Of a stretch of 64,000 nt of DNA, positions 8,052 to 17,133 are shown one piece after another. The notes beneath the pieces are model-generated. The model was not told the origin of the DNA, did no database searches, and saw only the letters and a list, made by a program, of their open reading frames with translations. The stretch comes from DSNY01 sp037442465. Lineage in GTDB: Bacteria > Pseudomonadota > Gammaproteobacteria > Burkholderiales > Burkholderiaceae_F. The position numbers were made by a program, and so were the translations under genes. Numbering within the stretch: the stretch's first letter is position 1; every line of letters starts with the position of its first letter. The stretch spans positions 1-64,000 of the forward strand of contig JBBIQI010000001.1 in assembly GCA_037442465.1 (NCBI GenBank), written 5' to 3'.

Positions 8052-10058
8052 ATGCAGTACTTCGTCACCGGAGCCTCGGGCTTCATCGGCAAGCGGCTGG
8101 TCAAGAAACTGCTCGCGAGGCGCGGCGCGGTGGTCCGCTTTCTGATTCGCGAATCGAGCCGGGACAAAGTGCCGGAGCTGCTCGCCTACTGGGGCGTCGA
8201 CGAAAAAAAGGCGATTCCGGTCTACGGCGACCTCGCTCAGCCCGGCTTGGGCCTGTCCAGGGCGGCGATCAAGGAACTGGTCGGCAGAATCGACCACTTC
8301 TTCCACTTGGCAGCGGTCTACGACCTGAAGGCCGACGCCGAAAGCCAGGTGATCGCCAACGTCGAAGGCACGCGCCACGCGGTGGCGCTCGCCAACGAGC
8401 TTAAGGCCGGCTGCTTTCAGCACGTCTCTTCGATCGCCGCGGCGGGGATGTACGAGGGTGTCTTCCGCGAGGACATGTTCGACGAAGCGGAAAACCTCGA
8501 ACACCCGTACTTCAGCACCAAACACGAATCGGAGAAGATCGTCCGCAAGGAGTGCAAGGGCGCCTGGCGCGTTTACCGGCCGGGGCTCGTGGTCGGCGAC
8601 TCCAAGACCGGCGAGATCGACAAGGTCGACGGTCCCTACTACTTCTTCAAGCTGATCCAGAAGATGCGGCGCATGTTGCCGCCGTGGATGCCGACGATCG
8701 GCATCGAAGGCGGCCGCATCAACATCGTTCCGGTCGATTTCGTCGTGGATGCGATGGACCACATCGCGCACGCCAAGGATCTCGACAACCGCGCGTTCCA
8801 CCTGGTCGACCCGACGCCGTACCGCGTCGGCGACGTGCTCAACATCTTCGCCCGCGCGGCGCACGCGCCGGAGTTCGGGCTGCGGATCAACGCCGCGCTG
8901 TTCGGGTTCATCCCGCCGAGCGTGCGCAAAGGGCTGCTGGCGCTGACGCCGGTGCGCCGCATCCGCGACGCGGTGATGAAGGATCTCGGACTGCCGCCAG
9001 ACATCCTGCAATTCGTCAACTACCCGACGCGCTTCGACTGCCGCGACGCCGCGGCGGCGCTGAAGGGTAGCGGCATCGAGTGCCCGCGGCTGGAAGACTA
9101 CGCGTACCGGTTGTGGGACTACTGGGAGCGCAACCTCGACCCGGATCTGTTCGTCGATCGCACGCTCAAGGGCCAGGTGCAGGGACGCGTGGTGCTGGTC
9201 ACCGGCGGCTCGTCGGGAATCGGGCTCGCGGCCGCGAAGAAGATCGCCGCCGCCGGTGCGGTCACCGTGATCGTCGGCCGCGAGCAGGACAAGCTCGACG
9301 CGGCGAAGAAGGAGATCGAGGACGGTCTCGGCGACAACGCCAACGGCGGCCAAGTGGTGACCTTCTCGGCGGATCTGGCGAATTACGAGGGCTGCGACAA
9401 GCTGGTCGGCTGGCTGGTCGAAAACTACGGCGGCGTCGACGTGCTGATCAACAACGCGGGCCGCTCGATCCGGCGCGGCATCGAGTCCAGTTACGACCGC
9501 TTTCACGACTACGAGCGCACGATGCAGCTCAATTACTTCGGCTGCCTGCGCACGACGATGGGGCTGCTGCCGCACATGGCCGCGCGGCGGCGCGGACACG
9601 TCGTGAACATCAGTTCGATCGGCGTTCTGACCAACGCGCCGCGGTTTTCCGCGTACGTCGCCAGCAAGGCAGCGCTCGATGCGTGGACGCGCTGCGCCGC
9701 GAGCGAGTTCATCGACGTCGGCGTCACCTTCACGACGATCAACATGCCGTTGGTGAAGACGCCGATGATCGCGCCGACCAAGATCTACGAGAACGTGCCG
9801 ACGTTGACGCCCGACGAAGCCGCCGATCTGATCGTCGAGGCGATCGTCTACAAGCCGGTGCGCATCGCCACGAGGCTCGGCATCTTCGGCCAGGTGCTGC
9901 ACGCGCTGGCACCGCGTATCGCGCAGATCATCATGAACACGACGTTCCGGATGTTCCCCGATTCGCCCGCGGCCAAGGGCGCGAAGGAAGGCGAGAAGCC
10001 GAAGGCCACGCCGGATCAGATCGCGTTCGCGACCCTGATGCGGGGGATTCATTTCTGA
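8052..10058 (+). CDS. Two-domain SDR oxidoreductase, AcrA1-like fatty acyl reductase candidate
   Basis: The 668-residue product is a fusion of two Rossmann reductases. The N-terminal extended SDR/epimerase-like half has GASGFIG (residues 7-13) and active-site Tyr153/Lys157. The C-terminal classical SDR half has TGGSSGIG from residue 384 and Tyr535/Lys539 in YVASK. Both catalytic sets look intact. The same domain order and length occur in mycobacterial AcrA1, described as having acyl-CoA reductase activity, so reduction of a fatty acyl thioester to an aldehyde or alcohol is a fair hypothesis. ATG 8052 is preceded by AGGAG; the ATG at 8022 is less well placed. Neighbouring phasin and patatin genes fit storage-lipid metabolism. 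Confidence 0.8.
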   Translation: MQYFVTGASGFIGKRLVKKLLARRGAVVRFLIRESSRDKVPELLAYWGVDEKKAIPVYGDLAQPGLGLSRAAIKELVGRIDHFFHLAAVYDLKADAESQVIANVEGTRHAVALANELKAGCFQHVSSIAAAGMYEGVFREDMFDEAENLEHPYFSTKHESEKIVRKECKGAWRVYRPGLVVGDSKTGEIDKVDGPYYFFKLIQKMRRMLPPWMPTIGIEGGRINIVPVDFVVDAMDHIAHAKDLDNRAFHLVDPTPYRVGDVLNIFARAAHAPEFGLRINAALFGFIPPSVRKGLLALTPVRRIRDAVMKDLGLPPDILQFVNYPTRFDCRDAAAALKGSGIECPRLEDYAYRLWDYWERNLDPDLFVDRTLKGQVQGRVVLVTGGSSGIGLAAAKKIAAAGAVTVIVGREQDKLDAAKKEIEDGLGDNANGGQVVTFSADLANYEGCDKLVGWLVENYGGVDVLINNAGRSIRRGIESSYDRFHDYERTMQLNYFGCLRTTMGLLPHMAARRRGHVVNISSIGVLTNAPRFSAYVASKAALDAWTRCAASEFIDVGVTFTTINMPLVKTPMIAPTKIYENVPTLTPDEAADLIVEAIVYKPVRIATRLGIFGQVLHALAPRIAQIIMNTTFRMFPDSPAAKGAKEGEKPKATPDQIAFATLMRGIHF

Positions 10059-10229
10059 CCGTCCCGACCCGGCTCGAACGGGTTGTCCGCCAGCGCTCGG
10101 AGCCACGTCCGTTTTGAAGGAGGAGGCTGAGCCGGGGACGGGAGGACGCGCGCGGTCCCGGCAGTCTTCGCTGCGGGTGTCGCGTGCAAGGGCAGGGCGC
10201 AGTCGCGTCGCCGTCAGCGCCGGTCGCGG

Positions 10230-11141
10230 TCAGGTCCGGCGCGCGCGCAACTCGCGCTCGACGATGTCCCACACGCGCCGATCCTCGATCGTCGCCAGGT
10301 GCCCGACGCTGGCGAGCACGTGATGGCGCGCGCCCGCGAGCAGCGGGCTCGTGCGCGGAACGATCAGGTTGTCGTCGACCGTGGCGATGCAGATGAACTT
10401 CGCTCGGCGTGCTGCGTCCTCGCACGCGGCCAGTTCGCGCAGGAAGTCCGAATCCGGCCGCATCTGCGCGGCATTGCGCCCATGGCCGAAGCGCGCGAGC
10501 AGCGTGCCCTGATGCGGCGAAGCGATCGTGATCGCGCCGGCCACGGCCGAGTCGCCGTAGCGGCGCAGGTAGCAGCGCACCGCCAGTCCGCCCATGCTGT
10601 GGGCGACGAGCCAGACGCGATCGGCGCCGCTCGCTGCGCGCAGCCGCGCGATGGCCGCGTGGACCAGGTCGGCGTAACCGTCCAGATCGCCGAAGGGCGG
10701 CGCCAGATCGACGGTCGCGACGTTGCAGCCGGCGCAGCCGCCGGCGTCGAGCCACGGTTTCCAGACCGCGCGATTGCACAGGTAGCCGTGCACGAGCAGC
10801 ACGGCCGGCCGTTGGCCATCGCGCACGATCGGCGGTTCGGGAAATCCGGCGAAAAACGGCATGCGCCACGCGAAGGCGCGCAGCGACGCCGACGTCTCGC
10901 GCAACCACACCGCGAGCACGTGCAGGATGGGCGCGCGCGGGCGGCGCGAGTCGACCGCGGCGGCGATCACGAACTCGATGCCGAGCACCAGCGCATGGCC
11001 CGCCGGCGGCACCGCGAGCCCGAGCCCGAGCGCGAGCGCGACCCACGGGTTCGTACCGTCGGGCAGCCACCATGCCGCGAGCAACGCGCCGCCGCCGATC
11101 TGCGCTGCGAGCGAGAACCGCAGCAGCGTCGAGAGCTTCAC
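10230..11141 (-). CDS. Membrane-anchored alpha/beta hydrolase, lipase family
   Basis: The 303-residue protein starts with two hydrophobic segments (about residues 8-26 and 32-62) followed by an alpha/beta hydrolase domain. The oxyanion HGY is at 118-120, the nucleophile is Ser182 in AHSMGG, the acid is probably Asp256 or Asp257, and His281 lies in GHLAT. All catalytic residues are present, so it is likely an inner-membrane-anchored esterase or lipase. The GTG at 11141 overlaps the stop of the binding-protein gene (GTGA), placing it at the end of that operon. The substrate is unknown. Confidence 0.8.
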   Translation of the reverse strand: MKLSTLLRFSLAAQIGGGALLAAWWLPDGTNPWVALALGLGLAVPPAGHALVLGIEFVIAAAVDSRRPRAPILHVLAVWLRETSASLRAFAWRMPFFAGFPEPPIVRDGQRPAVLLVHGYLCNRAVWKPWLDAGGCAGCNVATVDLAPPFGDLDGYADLVHAAIARLRAASGADRVWLVAHSMGGLAVRCYLRRYGDSAVAGAITIASPHQGTLLARFGHGRNAAQMRPDSDFLRELAACEDAARRAKFICIATVDDNLIVPRTSPLLAGARHHVLASVGHLATIEDRRVWDIVERELRARRT

Positions 11142-12955
11142 CGCGCCGCCTCGCGGCCTGCGGGATCGACGTCGATCCAGTTCCACTGCCGCGCCGTGAA
11201 CGGGTGGCGCCGGTAACCGTCGACCCACGGCTGCGCGAGATCGAGGATCAGTCGGTGCAGGTGGAACTTGTACGGCATGTAGGCGGTCAGCAGACGCGCC
11301 GCGCGGTGCAGCAGTTGCAGGCGCTCGGGTCCGTCGGGCAGCACGCGCTGGCGTTCGTACAGCGCGTTGTATTCGGGCAGGTCGAAGCGCGCGTCGTTCA
11401 ACTGTTCCTTGTTCGGGCCGTAGCCCATGCCGAACAGGTTGTCGCTGTCGGGGCCGCCGACCTGCCAACTGTAGCCCCACATCATCAGCTTGCCGGCGAG
11501 CGACATGCGCAGCAGCTCGGGCCACTGCGCGATGCGGAAGCCGATGCGCAGGCCGACCGCGTTCATGTAGCGCTTCCACAGCTCGTTTTGTTTGCGGTCG
11601 AGCGAGGTCGCCGACGAGGCCAGCTCGAGCACGAGCGGTGAGCCGTCCGGCATTTCGCGCCAGCCGTCGCCGTCGCGATCGACGTAGCCGAACATGTCGA
11701 GCAGCGCGGCCGCGCGCGCTCGGCTGAACTCGCCCATCTCGCTGCGATAGCCCGGGTCGTAGCCGAACGTGCCGGGCACGATCGGCGACTGCGCGCGCAC
11801 GCCCTGGCCGGAAAAGATCAGCCGGATGTATTCGTCGCCGTCGATCGCGAGCGCGATCGCGCGGCGCAGCGCGATCTTCTCCGGCGTGTAGCCGCCGACG
11901 ACCGGATGCTCGATGTTGAAGTACGTCAGCGCGACGTCGGCGGCCGCCGTGCGGCGCATGCGCACGCCGCGCCGCTGCAGAAAAGGCGCGAGCCGGCCGT
12001 CCGGCGCCGCCAGCGCAACGAACTCCAGCGGCACCGCCAGCACGTCGAGTTCGCCCTGCTGGAAGGCGAGCCAGCGCGGCTGCGATTCCTCGATGATCGA
12101 GACTTCGACGCGCTCGACCAGCGGCAGGCGCCGTCCGCGCAGCCGCGCGACTTCGTCGCGCATATCGGCCGCATCGGCGGCCGGCTCGAAGTCGTAGCGC
12201 TCTTCGCGATAGTCCGGATTGCGTTCGAGCACGATGCGCGACGAGCGCGTCCAGTGCGCGAGCCGGAAGGGTCCCGTGCCGACCGGATGCGCCATGATCG
12301 CGTCGCCGTAGGTTTCGACCACTTCGCGCGCGACCGCGCCGAGCAGCGACGCGTCGGCGAGGTTGTACACGAAGCGCGGATTGGGCTCGGCCAGCCGGAT
12401 CTGGAACGTGTAGCGGTCGAGCGCGCGCAGGCCCCCGACCTCGCGGTCGTAATCGAACGGCTTCTTGCTGCGGAGCGCCTGCTGGCGCAGCTCGGTGAGG
12501 CCCAGCAGCCTGCTGTTTTCGAGCGTAAACAGCATCGGACTCTTCCAGCGCGGGTCGTACAGGCGCTTGAACGAGTAGACGTAGTCGTGCGCGGTCAGCT
12601 CGCGGCGCGCACCCCTGAAGGCGGGATCGTCGGCAAAAAAAATGCCCGGTCGCAGCCGGATCGTGAACGTGCGGTAGTCGGACGAGACCTCCGGCAGCGC
12701 GACCGCGGTGTTCGGCCGCAGCTTCGCCGGCCGCGCGAGGTAGTCGTATTCGAGCGGCGCGTCGAGGATGTGCGACAGCACGGTGCGCGAGTACAGGTCC
12801 TGCACCTGCGCCGGATCGAAGCCGGTTTCGGCGGTCGGGAAGGCCACGCGCAGTGTCTTCGGGCCGGCAGCGCGCGGCTGTGTGGCCGCGGTGCGCGCGC
12901 CGGCCAGCGGAGCGAGCGGCGCCGTCGTCAGGAACTGCCGCCGCGAAGGGCTCAT
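11138..12955 (-). CDS. ABC transporter substrate-binding protein, family 5 (paralog 1)
   Basis: A periplasmic solute-binding protein of the peptide/nickel class (SBP_bac_5), about 605 residues. A twin-arginine signal (SRRQFLTTAPLAPLAG) begins at residue 4. The conserved family start KTLRVAFPTAETGFDPAQV follows at about residue 30, and the typical ligand-cleft segments ELTAHDYVYSFKRLYDP and HPVGTGPF are present. ATG 12955 is preferred over GTG 12970, although neither has a strong ribosome site. It is the last of three tandem paralogs and is translationally coupled to the lipase downstream. The ligand is probably an oligopeptide or similar, but is not known. Confidence 0.85.
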   Translation of the reverse strand: MSPSRRQFLTTAPLAPLAGARTAATQPRAAGPKTLRVAFPTAETGFDPAQVQDLYSRTVLSHILDAPLEYDYLARPAKLRPNTAVALPEVSSDYRTFTIRLRPGIFFADDPAFRGARRELTAHDYVYSFKRLYDPRWKSPMLFTLENSRLLGLTELRQQALRSKKPFDYDREVGGLRALDRYTFQIRLAEPNPRFVYNLADASLLGAVAREVVETYGDAIMAHPVGTGPFRLAHWTRSSRIVLERNPDYREERYDFEPAADAADMRDEVARLRGRRLPLVERVEVSIIEESQPRWLAFQQGELDVLAVPLEFVALAAPDGRLAPFLQRRGVRMRRTAAADVALTYFNIEHPVVGGYTPEKIALRRAIALAIDGDEYIRLIFSGQGVRAQSPIVPGTFGYDPGYRSEMGEFSRARAAALLDMFGYVDRDGDGWREMPDGSPLVLELASSATSLDRKQNELWKRYMNAVGLRIGFRIAQWPELLRMSLAGKLMMWGYSWQVGGPDSDNLFGMGYGPNKEQLNDARFDLPEYNALYERQRVLPDGPERLQLLHRAARLLTAYMPYKFHLHRLILDLAQPWVDGYRRHPFTARQWNWIDVDPAGREAAR

Positions 12956-13095
12956 CGATTCGCGATTCACGCGAGCGTCGCGCAGCGACTCTCGAATCCC
13001 CCCTGTCCCGCCGGCAGGAGGGCGCGGACGAGGCAGACGGACATCAGCATCATGCTCCGGCGCGTCATCACCGCAAACTCATGCTCGTCAGAACG

Positions 13096-14934
13096 TCACT
13101 TTGCGGCGCGCGCCTGCGCGCCCGGATCGATGTCGACGTACTGCCACCACTCCAGCCAGAACGGAGGCCGCCGATAGCCGATGACCCAGGGTTGGGCGAG
13201 GTCGTTGATGATCCGGTGAACGTGGAACTTGTACGGCGCATACGCGATCAGGATCTTGTTTGCGCGCCGGAACAGTTCCAGCCGTTCTGGGCCGTCAGGC
13301 AGTACCTTCAGTCGCTCGTAGATGCGGTCGAATTCCGGCAGCTTGAAGCGCGACAGGTTCTGTCCGCCCATCTCCGGGCTGTAGCCGCGCGCGAACACGC
13401 CCTGCCCGTCCGGGGACGCGGCGCTCAGGCCGACGCCCCACATCATGAACTTGCCCGCGCGCGCCTGTCTGAGCTGTTCGGGCCACTTGGCGATGCTGAA
13501 GTCGAGCCGCAGTCCGAGCGCCTCCAGGTTCTTCTTGAACAGCTCGTCGAACTGGCGCGAAATCTGGTCGGGCTGCGTGGAGAGCACCAGCCGCAGCGGC
13601 GAGCCGTCCGGCTGCTCGCGAAAGCCGTCGCCGTCGCGATCGACGTAACCGTACAGGTCGAGCAGCGCACGCGCGCGCGCCAGGTCGTACGTGCCCATCT
13701 CGCTGCGGTAATCCGGGTCGTAGCCGTAGGTCTGCGGCATCAGCGGCGATTGCGCCGGGATCGCCTGTGCGCGGCGTACGAGCCGGATCTCGCGGTCGAT
13801 GTCGATGCCCAGATTGATCGCGCGGCGCAGCGCGATGCGTTCCGGCGTGTAGCCCCCGATGACCGGGTCGTCCATGTTGTAGACAGTCATCGTCACGTCG
13901 GCGGCGAGCGTGCGGTACAGCTTGATGCCGCGCCTGGCCAGATGCGGCGCGAGCTTGCCGCCGGGAACGACCAGATTCGCGAAGTCCAGCGGCGTGCCGT
14001 ACAGCACGTCATGCTCCTCGCCGACGAACGCGAGATAGCGCGGCTGATTCTCCTCGATGATCGAAATCTCGACGCGATCGACCAGAGGCAGCCGGCGGCC
14101 GCGATAGCGCTGCGCCAGTGCCTGGCCATCGGCATCGTCGTCGTTGGGCGTTTCGTCGTAGCGCACGTCGCGAAAACCCGGGTTCGGCTCGAGCACGATG
14201 CGCGACGAGCGCCGCCACTCGGCGAGACGGAACGGCCCTGTGCCGACCGGGTGCTCCATGATCGTGTCGCCATAGAACTCGACGACCTCGCGTGCGACCG
14301 CGCCGTTGACGTCGGGTGTGGCAAGGCTGTAGAGGAAGCGCGGGTTGGGCTCGGCCAGCCGGATCTGCAGCGTGTAGCGATCGAGCGCGCGCAGTCCCTC
14401 GAGCGGCCGGTCGTAGTCGAACGGCTGCTTGGTCTTGAGTACCTCGTCGCGGTACTCGTTCAAACCCACCACCCGGTCGAGCAGCCAGACCGCGACGTAC
14501 GGCGCCTTCCAGCGCGGATCGTAGAAGCGCTTCCACGAGTACACGTAGTCGTGCGCGGTCAGTTCGCGGCGCTGGCCCTTGAAGGCGGGATCGTCGGCGA
14601 AGTAGATGCCGGGGCGAAGGCGCACGGTGAAAGTCCGGTAGTCGGACGAGACTTCGGGCATCGCTGCCGCCGTGTTCGGCTTCAGCCGGTAGGGCCGCGC
14701 GAGATGGTCGTACTTCAGCGGCGACTCGAAGATGTGCGCGGTGACGATGCGGGAGTAGATGTCGCTGATCTGGACCGGGTCGAAACCCGTCTCGGCGACC
14801 GGAAAGGCGTAACGCAGCACCTTGGCTTGCGCCGCGCCTGCTTTCGCCTGGGCGAGCACGGGCAGCGGCGCGGCGAGCGCGCCGCCGGCGATCAGGAGCG
14901 CGCGGCGGTCGGGTGAGCGGGGAGGGTGGGTCAT
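13096..14934 (-). CDS. ABC transporter substrate-binding protein, family 5 (paralog 2)
   Basis: The middle paralog, 612 residues. It has a Tat-like signal (SPDRRALLIAGGALAAPLP) and then the same core as its neighbours: VLRYAFPVAETGFDPVQI, ELTAHDYVYSWKRFYDP and EHPVGTGPFRL. The three proteins align along nearly their whole length, so they arose by duplication. This copy has diverged most in the region after residue 150. ATG 14934 places the signal peptide correctly; the frame to 15015 adds only a basic, unstructured stretch. It probably binds a different ligand for the shared permease. Confidence 0.85.
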   Translation of the reverse strand: MTHPPRSPDRRALLIAGGALAAPLPVLAQAKAGAAQAKVLRYAFPVAETGFDPVQISDIYSRIVTAHIFESPLKYDHLARPYRLKPNTAAAMPEVSSDYRTFTVRLRPGIYFADDPAFKGQRRELTAHDYVYSWKRFYDPRWKAPYVAVWLLDRVVGLNEYRDEVLKTKQPFDYDRPLEGLRALDRYTLQIRLAEPNPRFLYSLATPDVNGAVAREVVEFYGDTIMEHPVGTGPFRLAEWRRSSRIVLEPNPGFRDVRYDETPNDDDADGQALAQRYRGRRLPLVDRVEISIIEENQPRYLAFVGEEHDVLYGTPLDFANLVVPGGKLAPHLARRGIKLYRTLAADVTMTVYNMDDPVIGGYTPERIALRRAINLGIDIDREIRLVRRAQAIPAQSPLMPQTYGYDPDYRSEMGTYDLARARALLDLYGYVDRDGDGFREQPDGSPLRLVLSTQPDQISRQFDELFKKNLEALGLRLDFSIAKWPEQLRQARAGKFMMWGVGLSAASPDGQGVFARGYSPEMGGQNLSRFKLPEFDRIYERLKVLPDGPERLELFRRANKILIAYAPYKFHVHRIINDLAQPWVIGYRRPPFWLEWWQYVDIDPGAQARAAK

Positions 14935-15081
14935 CGTTGAAATGGCCGTTTGGTGCTTGTCCGCCTTGCTATCGGCGGGACTGCGGCGGATACGAGGCGG
15001 CGGCCGCCTTGGCACCGCAGCGGCAGACTCCCGCTGCGTCCCTCTCCCGACGGGGGACCGGATGCGGCTCCGCTTTGTGCG

Positions 15082-16902
15082 TCATCGCTCGCCCCGCGGT
15101 TTTAGTTCCTGGGGGTCGATGTCGACGAGCTTCCAGAAGTCGCGCTTGAACACGTTACGGTGATAGCCGACCACCCACGGGTGCGCCAGATCGGTCCAGA
15201 TCCGGTGCACGTGGATCTTGTACGGCATGTACGCGATCATCAGCTTCTTCGCTTCGGTCATCAGCGCCATGCGCTCGGGGCCGTCGGGCAGCACGCGCTG
15301 CGCTTCGTAGATCCTGTTGAAGGCGGGCAGGTCGAAGCGCGCGTGGTTGGCCTGGCCCTTGTTGCCGCCGTAGCCGAGCGCGAGGAAGGTGTCGCCGTCG
15401 GGTGCGGCGGCACTCCAGCCGACCCCCCACATCATCAGCTTGCCGGCGCGCGAGGCCTTGAGCTGCTCGGGCCACTTCGCGGTCTTGAACTCGATGCGAA
15501 CGCCGATCGCGTCCATGTTCTTCTTCCACAGCTCGTTCAACTGGCGCGACTGCTGATCGGGTTGGGTCGCGTACTCGAGCACGAGCGGCGCGCCGTCGGG
15601 CTGCTCGCGCCAGCCGTCGCCGTCGCGGTCGACGTAGCCGTACATGTCCAGCAGCGCCTTGGCCTTCGCTCGGTTGAACTCGCTCATCTCGGAGCGGAAC
15701 TCAGGGTCGTAGCCCCATACGCCCGGCGCGATCGGCGATTGCGCGGGGACGGCCTGGTTCTTGCGTACCAGCCGGATCTCCTGATCGAGGTCGACCGCCA
15801 GCCCGATCGCCCGGCGCAGTGCGACCTTCTCCGGCGTGTAACCGCCGACGACGGGGTGCTCCATCGCGAAGTAGGACACGGCGACGTCGGCGCGCGCGTA
15901 GCGCACTATGCGGATGCCGCGCTTGCGCAGATTCGGCGCCAGCTCGTTGTTCGGCAGCGCCAGGTTGGCGAAGTCGGTCGGCACCTCCTCGATGATGTCG
16001 TGTTCGCCGTTGAGGAACGCGAGCCAGCGCGGCTGGTTCTCCTCGACGATGGCGATCTCGACGCGGTCGACCATCGGCAGCTTGCGGCCCCTGAGCTGCG
16101 CGGCGATCGCGCGCGCGTAAGCGTCGTTCGCCGGCGGCGATTCGTCGTAGAACTCGTCACGGTAGTTCGGGTTTTTTTCGAGCACCATGCGCGAGCTGCG
16201 CTTCCACTGCGCGAGCCGGAACGGCCCGGTGCCGACCGGGTGCTCCATGATCTTGTCGCCATAGAACTCGACGACTTCGCGCGCGACCGCGCCGAGGAAG
16301 GACGGGTCGGCGAGGTTGTAGACGAAGCGAGGATTGGGCTCGGCGAGTTTGATCTGGAAGGTGTAGCGGTCGAGCGCGCGCAGGCCTTCGACTTCGCGGT
16401 CGTAATCGAACGGTTTCTTGTTCCGGAGCGCTTCCTGCCGCAGCTCCGACAGCCCGAGGATCCTGCTGTTCTCGAGCACGTACAGGTTGGGGCTCTTCCA
16501 GCGCGGGTCGTAGTGGCGCTTGAACGAGTAAACGTAGTCGTGCGCGGTCAGCTCGCGCTTGCGGCCATTGAACGCCGGATCGTCGTCGAAGTAGATGCCC
16601 GGCCGCAGGCGGATCGTGAACGTGCGAAAGTCGGGCGAGATCTCGGGCAGTGCGGCTGCGGTGTTCGGCCGCATGCGTACCGGTCGTGCGAGGAACTCGA
16701 ACTCCAGTGGCGCGTCGAAGATGTTCGACGCGATGATGCGCGAATACAGGTCGGAGATCTGCGCCGGGTCGAAGCCGGTCTCGGCGATGCGGAACGAGTA
16801 GCGCAGCACCTTGTCCTGCGCCTGCACGACCGGCGCGGCGGCGAGCACCGCGGCGAGCGCGATCGCGGCGCGTGCGAGGCGGCGGGCTGCGTTCGAGAGC
16901 AT
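15082..16902 (-). CDS. ABC transporter substrate-binding protein, family 5 (paralog 3)
   Basis: The first gene of the minus-strand operon, 606 residues. Unlike the other two paralogs its signal looks Sec-type (hydrophobic stretch to about residue 28, ending VVQAQ) with no clear Tat motif. The mature core begins DKVLRYSFRIAETGFDPAQ and contains ELTAHDYVYSFKRHYDP and EHPVGTGPFRL. AAGGA lies upstream of ATG 16902. It is divergent from the permease genes, so the 231-base gap between them should hold both promoters. The open frame beyond 16902 is an antisense shadow over the permease gene. Confidence 0.87.
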   Translation of the reverse strand: MLSNAARRLARAAIALAAVLAAAPVVQAQDKVLRYSFRIAETGFDPAQISDLYSRIIASNIFDAPLEFEFLARPVRMRPNTAAALPEISPDFRTFTIRLRPGIYFDDDPAFNGRKRELTAHDYVYSFKRHYDPRWKSPNLYVLENSRILGLSELRQEALRNKKPFDYDREVEGLRALDRYTFQIKLAEPNPRFVYNLADPSFLGAVAREVVEFYGDKIMEHPVGTGPFRLAQWKRSSRMVLEKNPNYRDEFYDESPPANDAYARAIAAQLRGRKLPMVDRVEIAIVEENQPRWLAFLNGEHDIIEEVPTDFANLALPNNELAPNLRKRGIRIVRYARADVAVSYFAMEHPVVGGYTPEKVALRRAIGLAVDLDQEIRLVRKNQAVPAQSPIAPGVWGYDPEFRSEMSEFNRAKAKALLDMYGYVDRDGDGWREQPDGAPLVLEYATQPDQQSRQLNELWKKNMDAIGVRIEFKTAKWPEQLKASRAGKLMMWGVGWSAAAPDGDTFLALGYGGNKGQANHARFDLPAFNRIYEAQRVLPDGPERMALMTEAKKLMIAYMPYKIHVHRIWTDLAHPWVVGYHRNVFKRDFWKLVDIDPQELKPRGER

Positions 16903-17027
16903 CCGGTCCTTCGGTATCCAAAGCGGGCGCAAGGGTAGCGCAAGCTGCGCGTGTTGCGGATCGGACACCGCGCGCCGAGCGCGCTTCGCCGCAGCGACAA
17001 AGCCCTTCACCGCCGGAGCGATTTGAG

Positions 17028-17033
17028 GATAAT
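17028..17033 (+). promoter_or_regulatory. Putative -10 element for the permease-ATPase operon
   Basis: GATAAT is followed by the GC-rich run GCGCGC. A TTCACC at 17006-17011, 16 bases upstream, could serve as the -35. It lies in the divergent gap between binding protein 3 and permease 1, with an expected 5' UTR of about 90 bases. Confidence 0.45.
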
Positions 17034-17133
17034 GCGCGCTTTCGCGCGCGGGCCGGACGGGCCCGCACTGCCGGGCCACGAGCTTGTGCAGTGCGACGCG
17101 TCGATCGAACGCACGGGTCAATACAAGGCTGAC

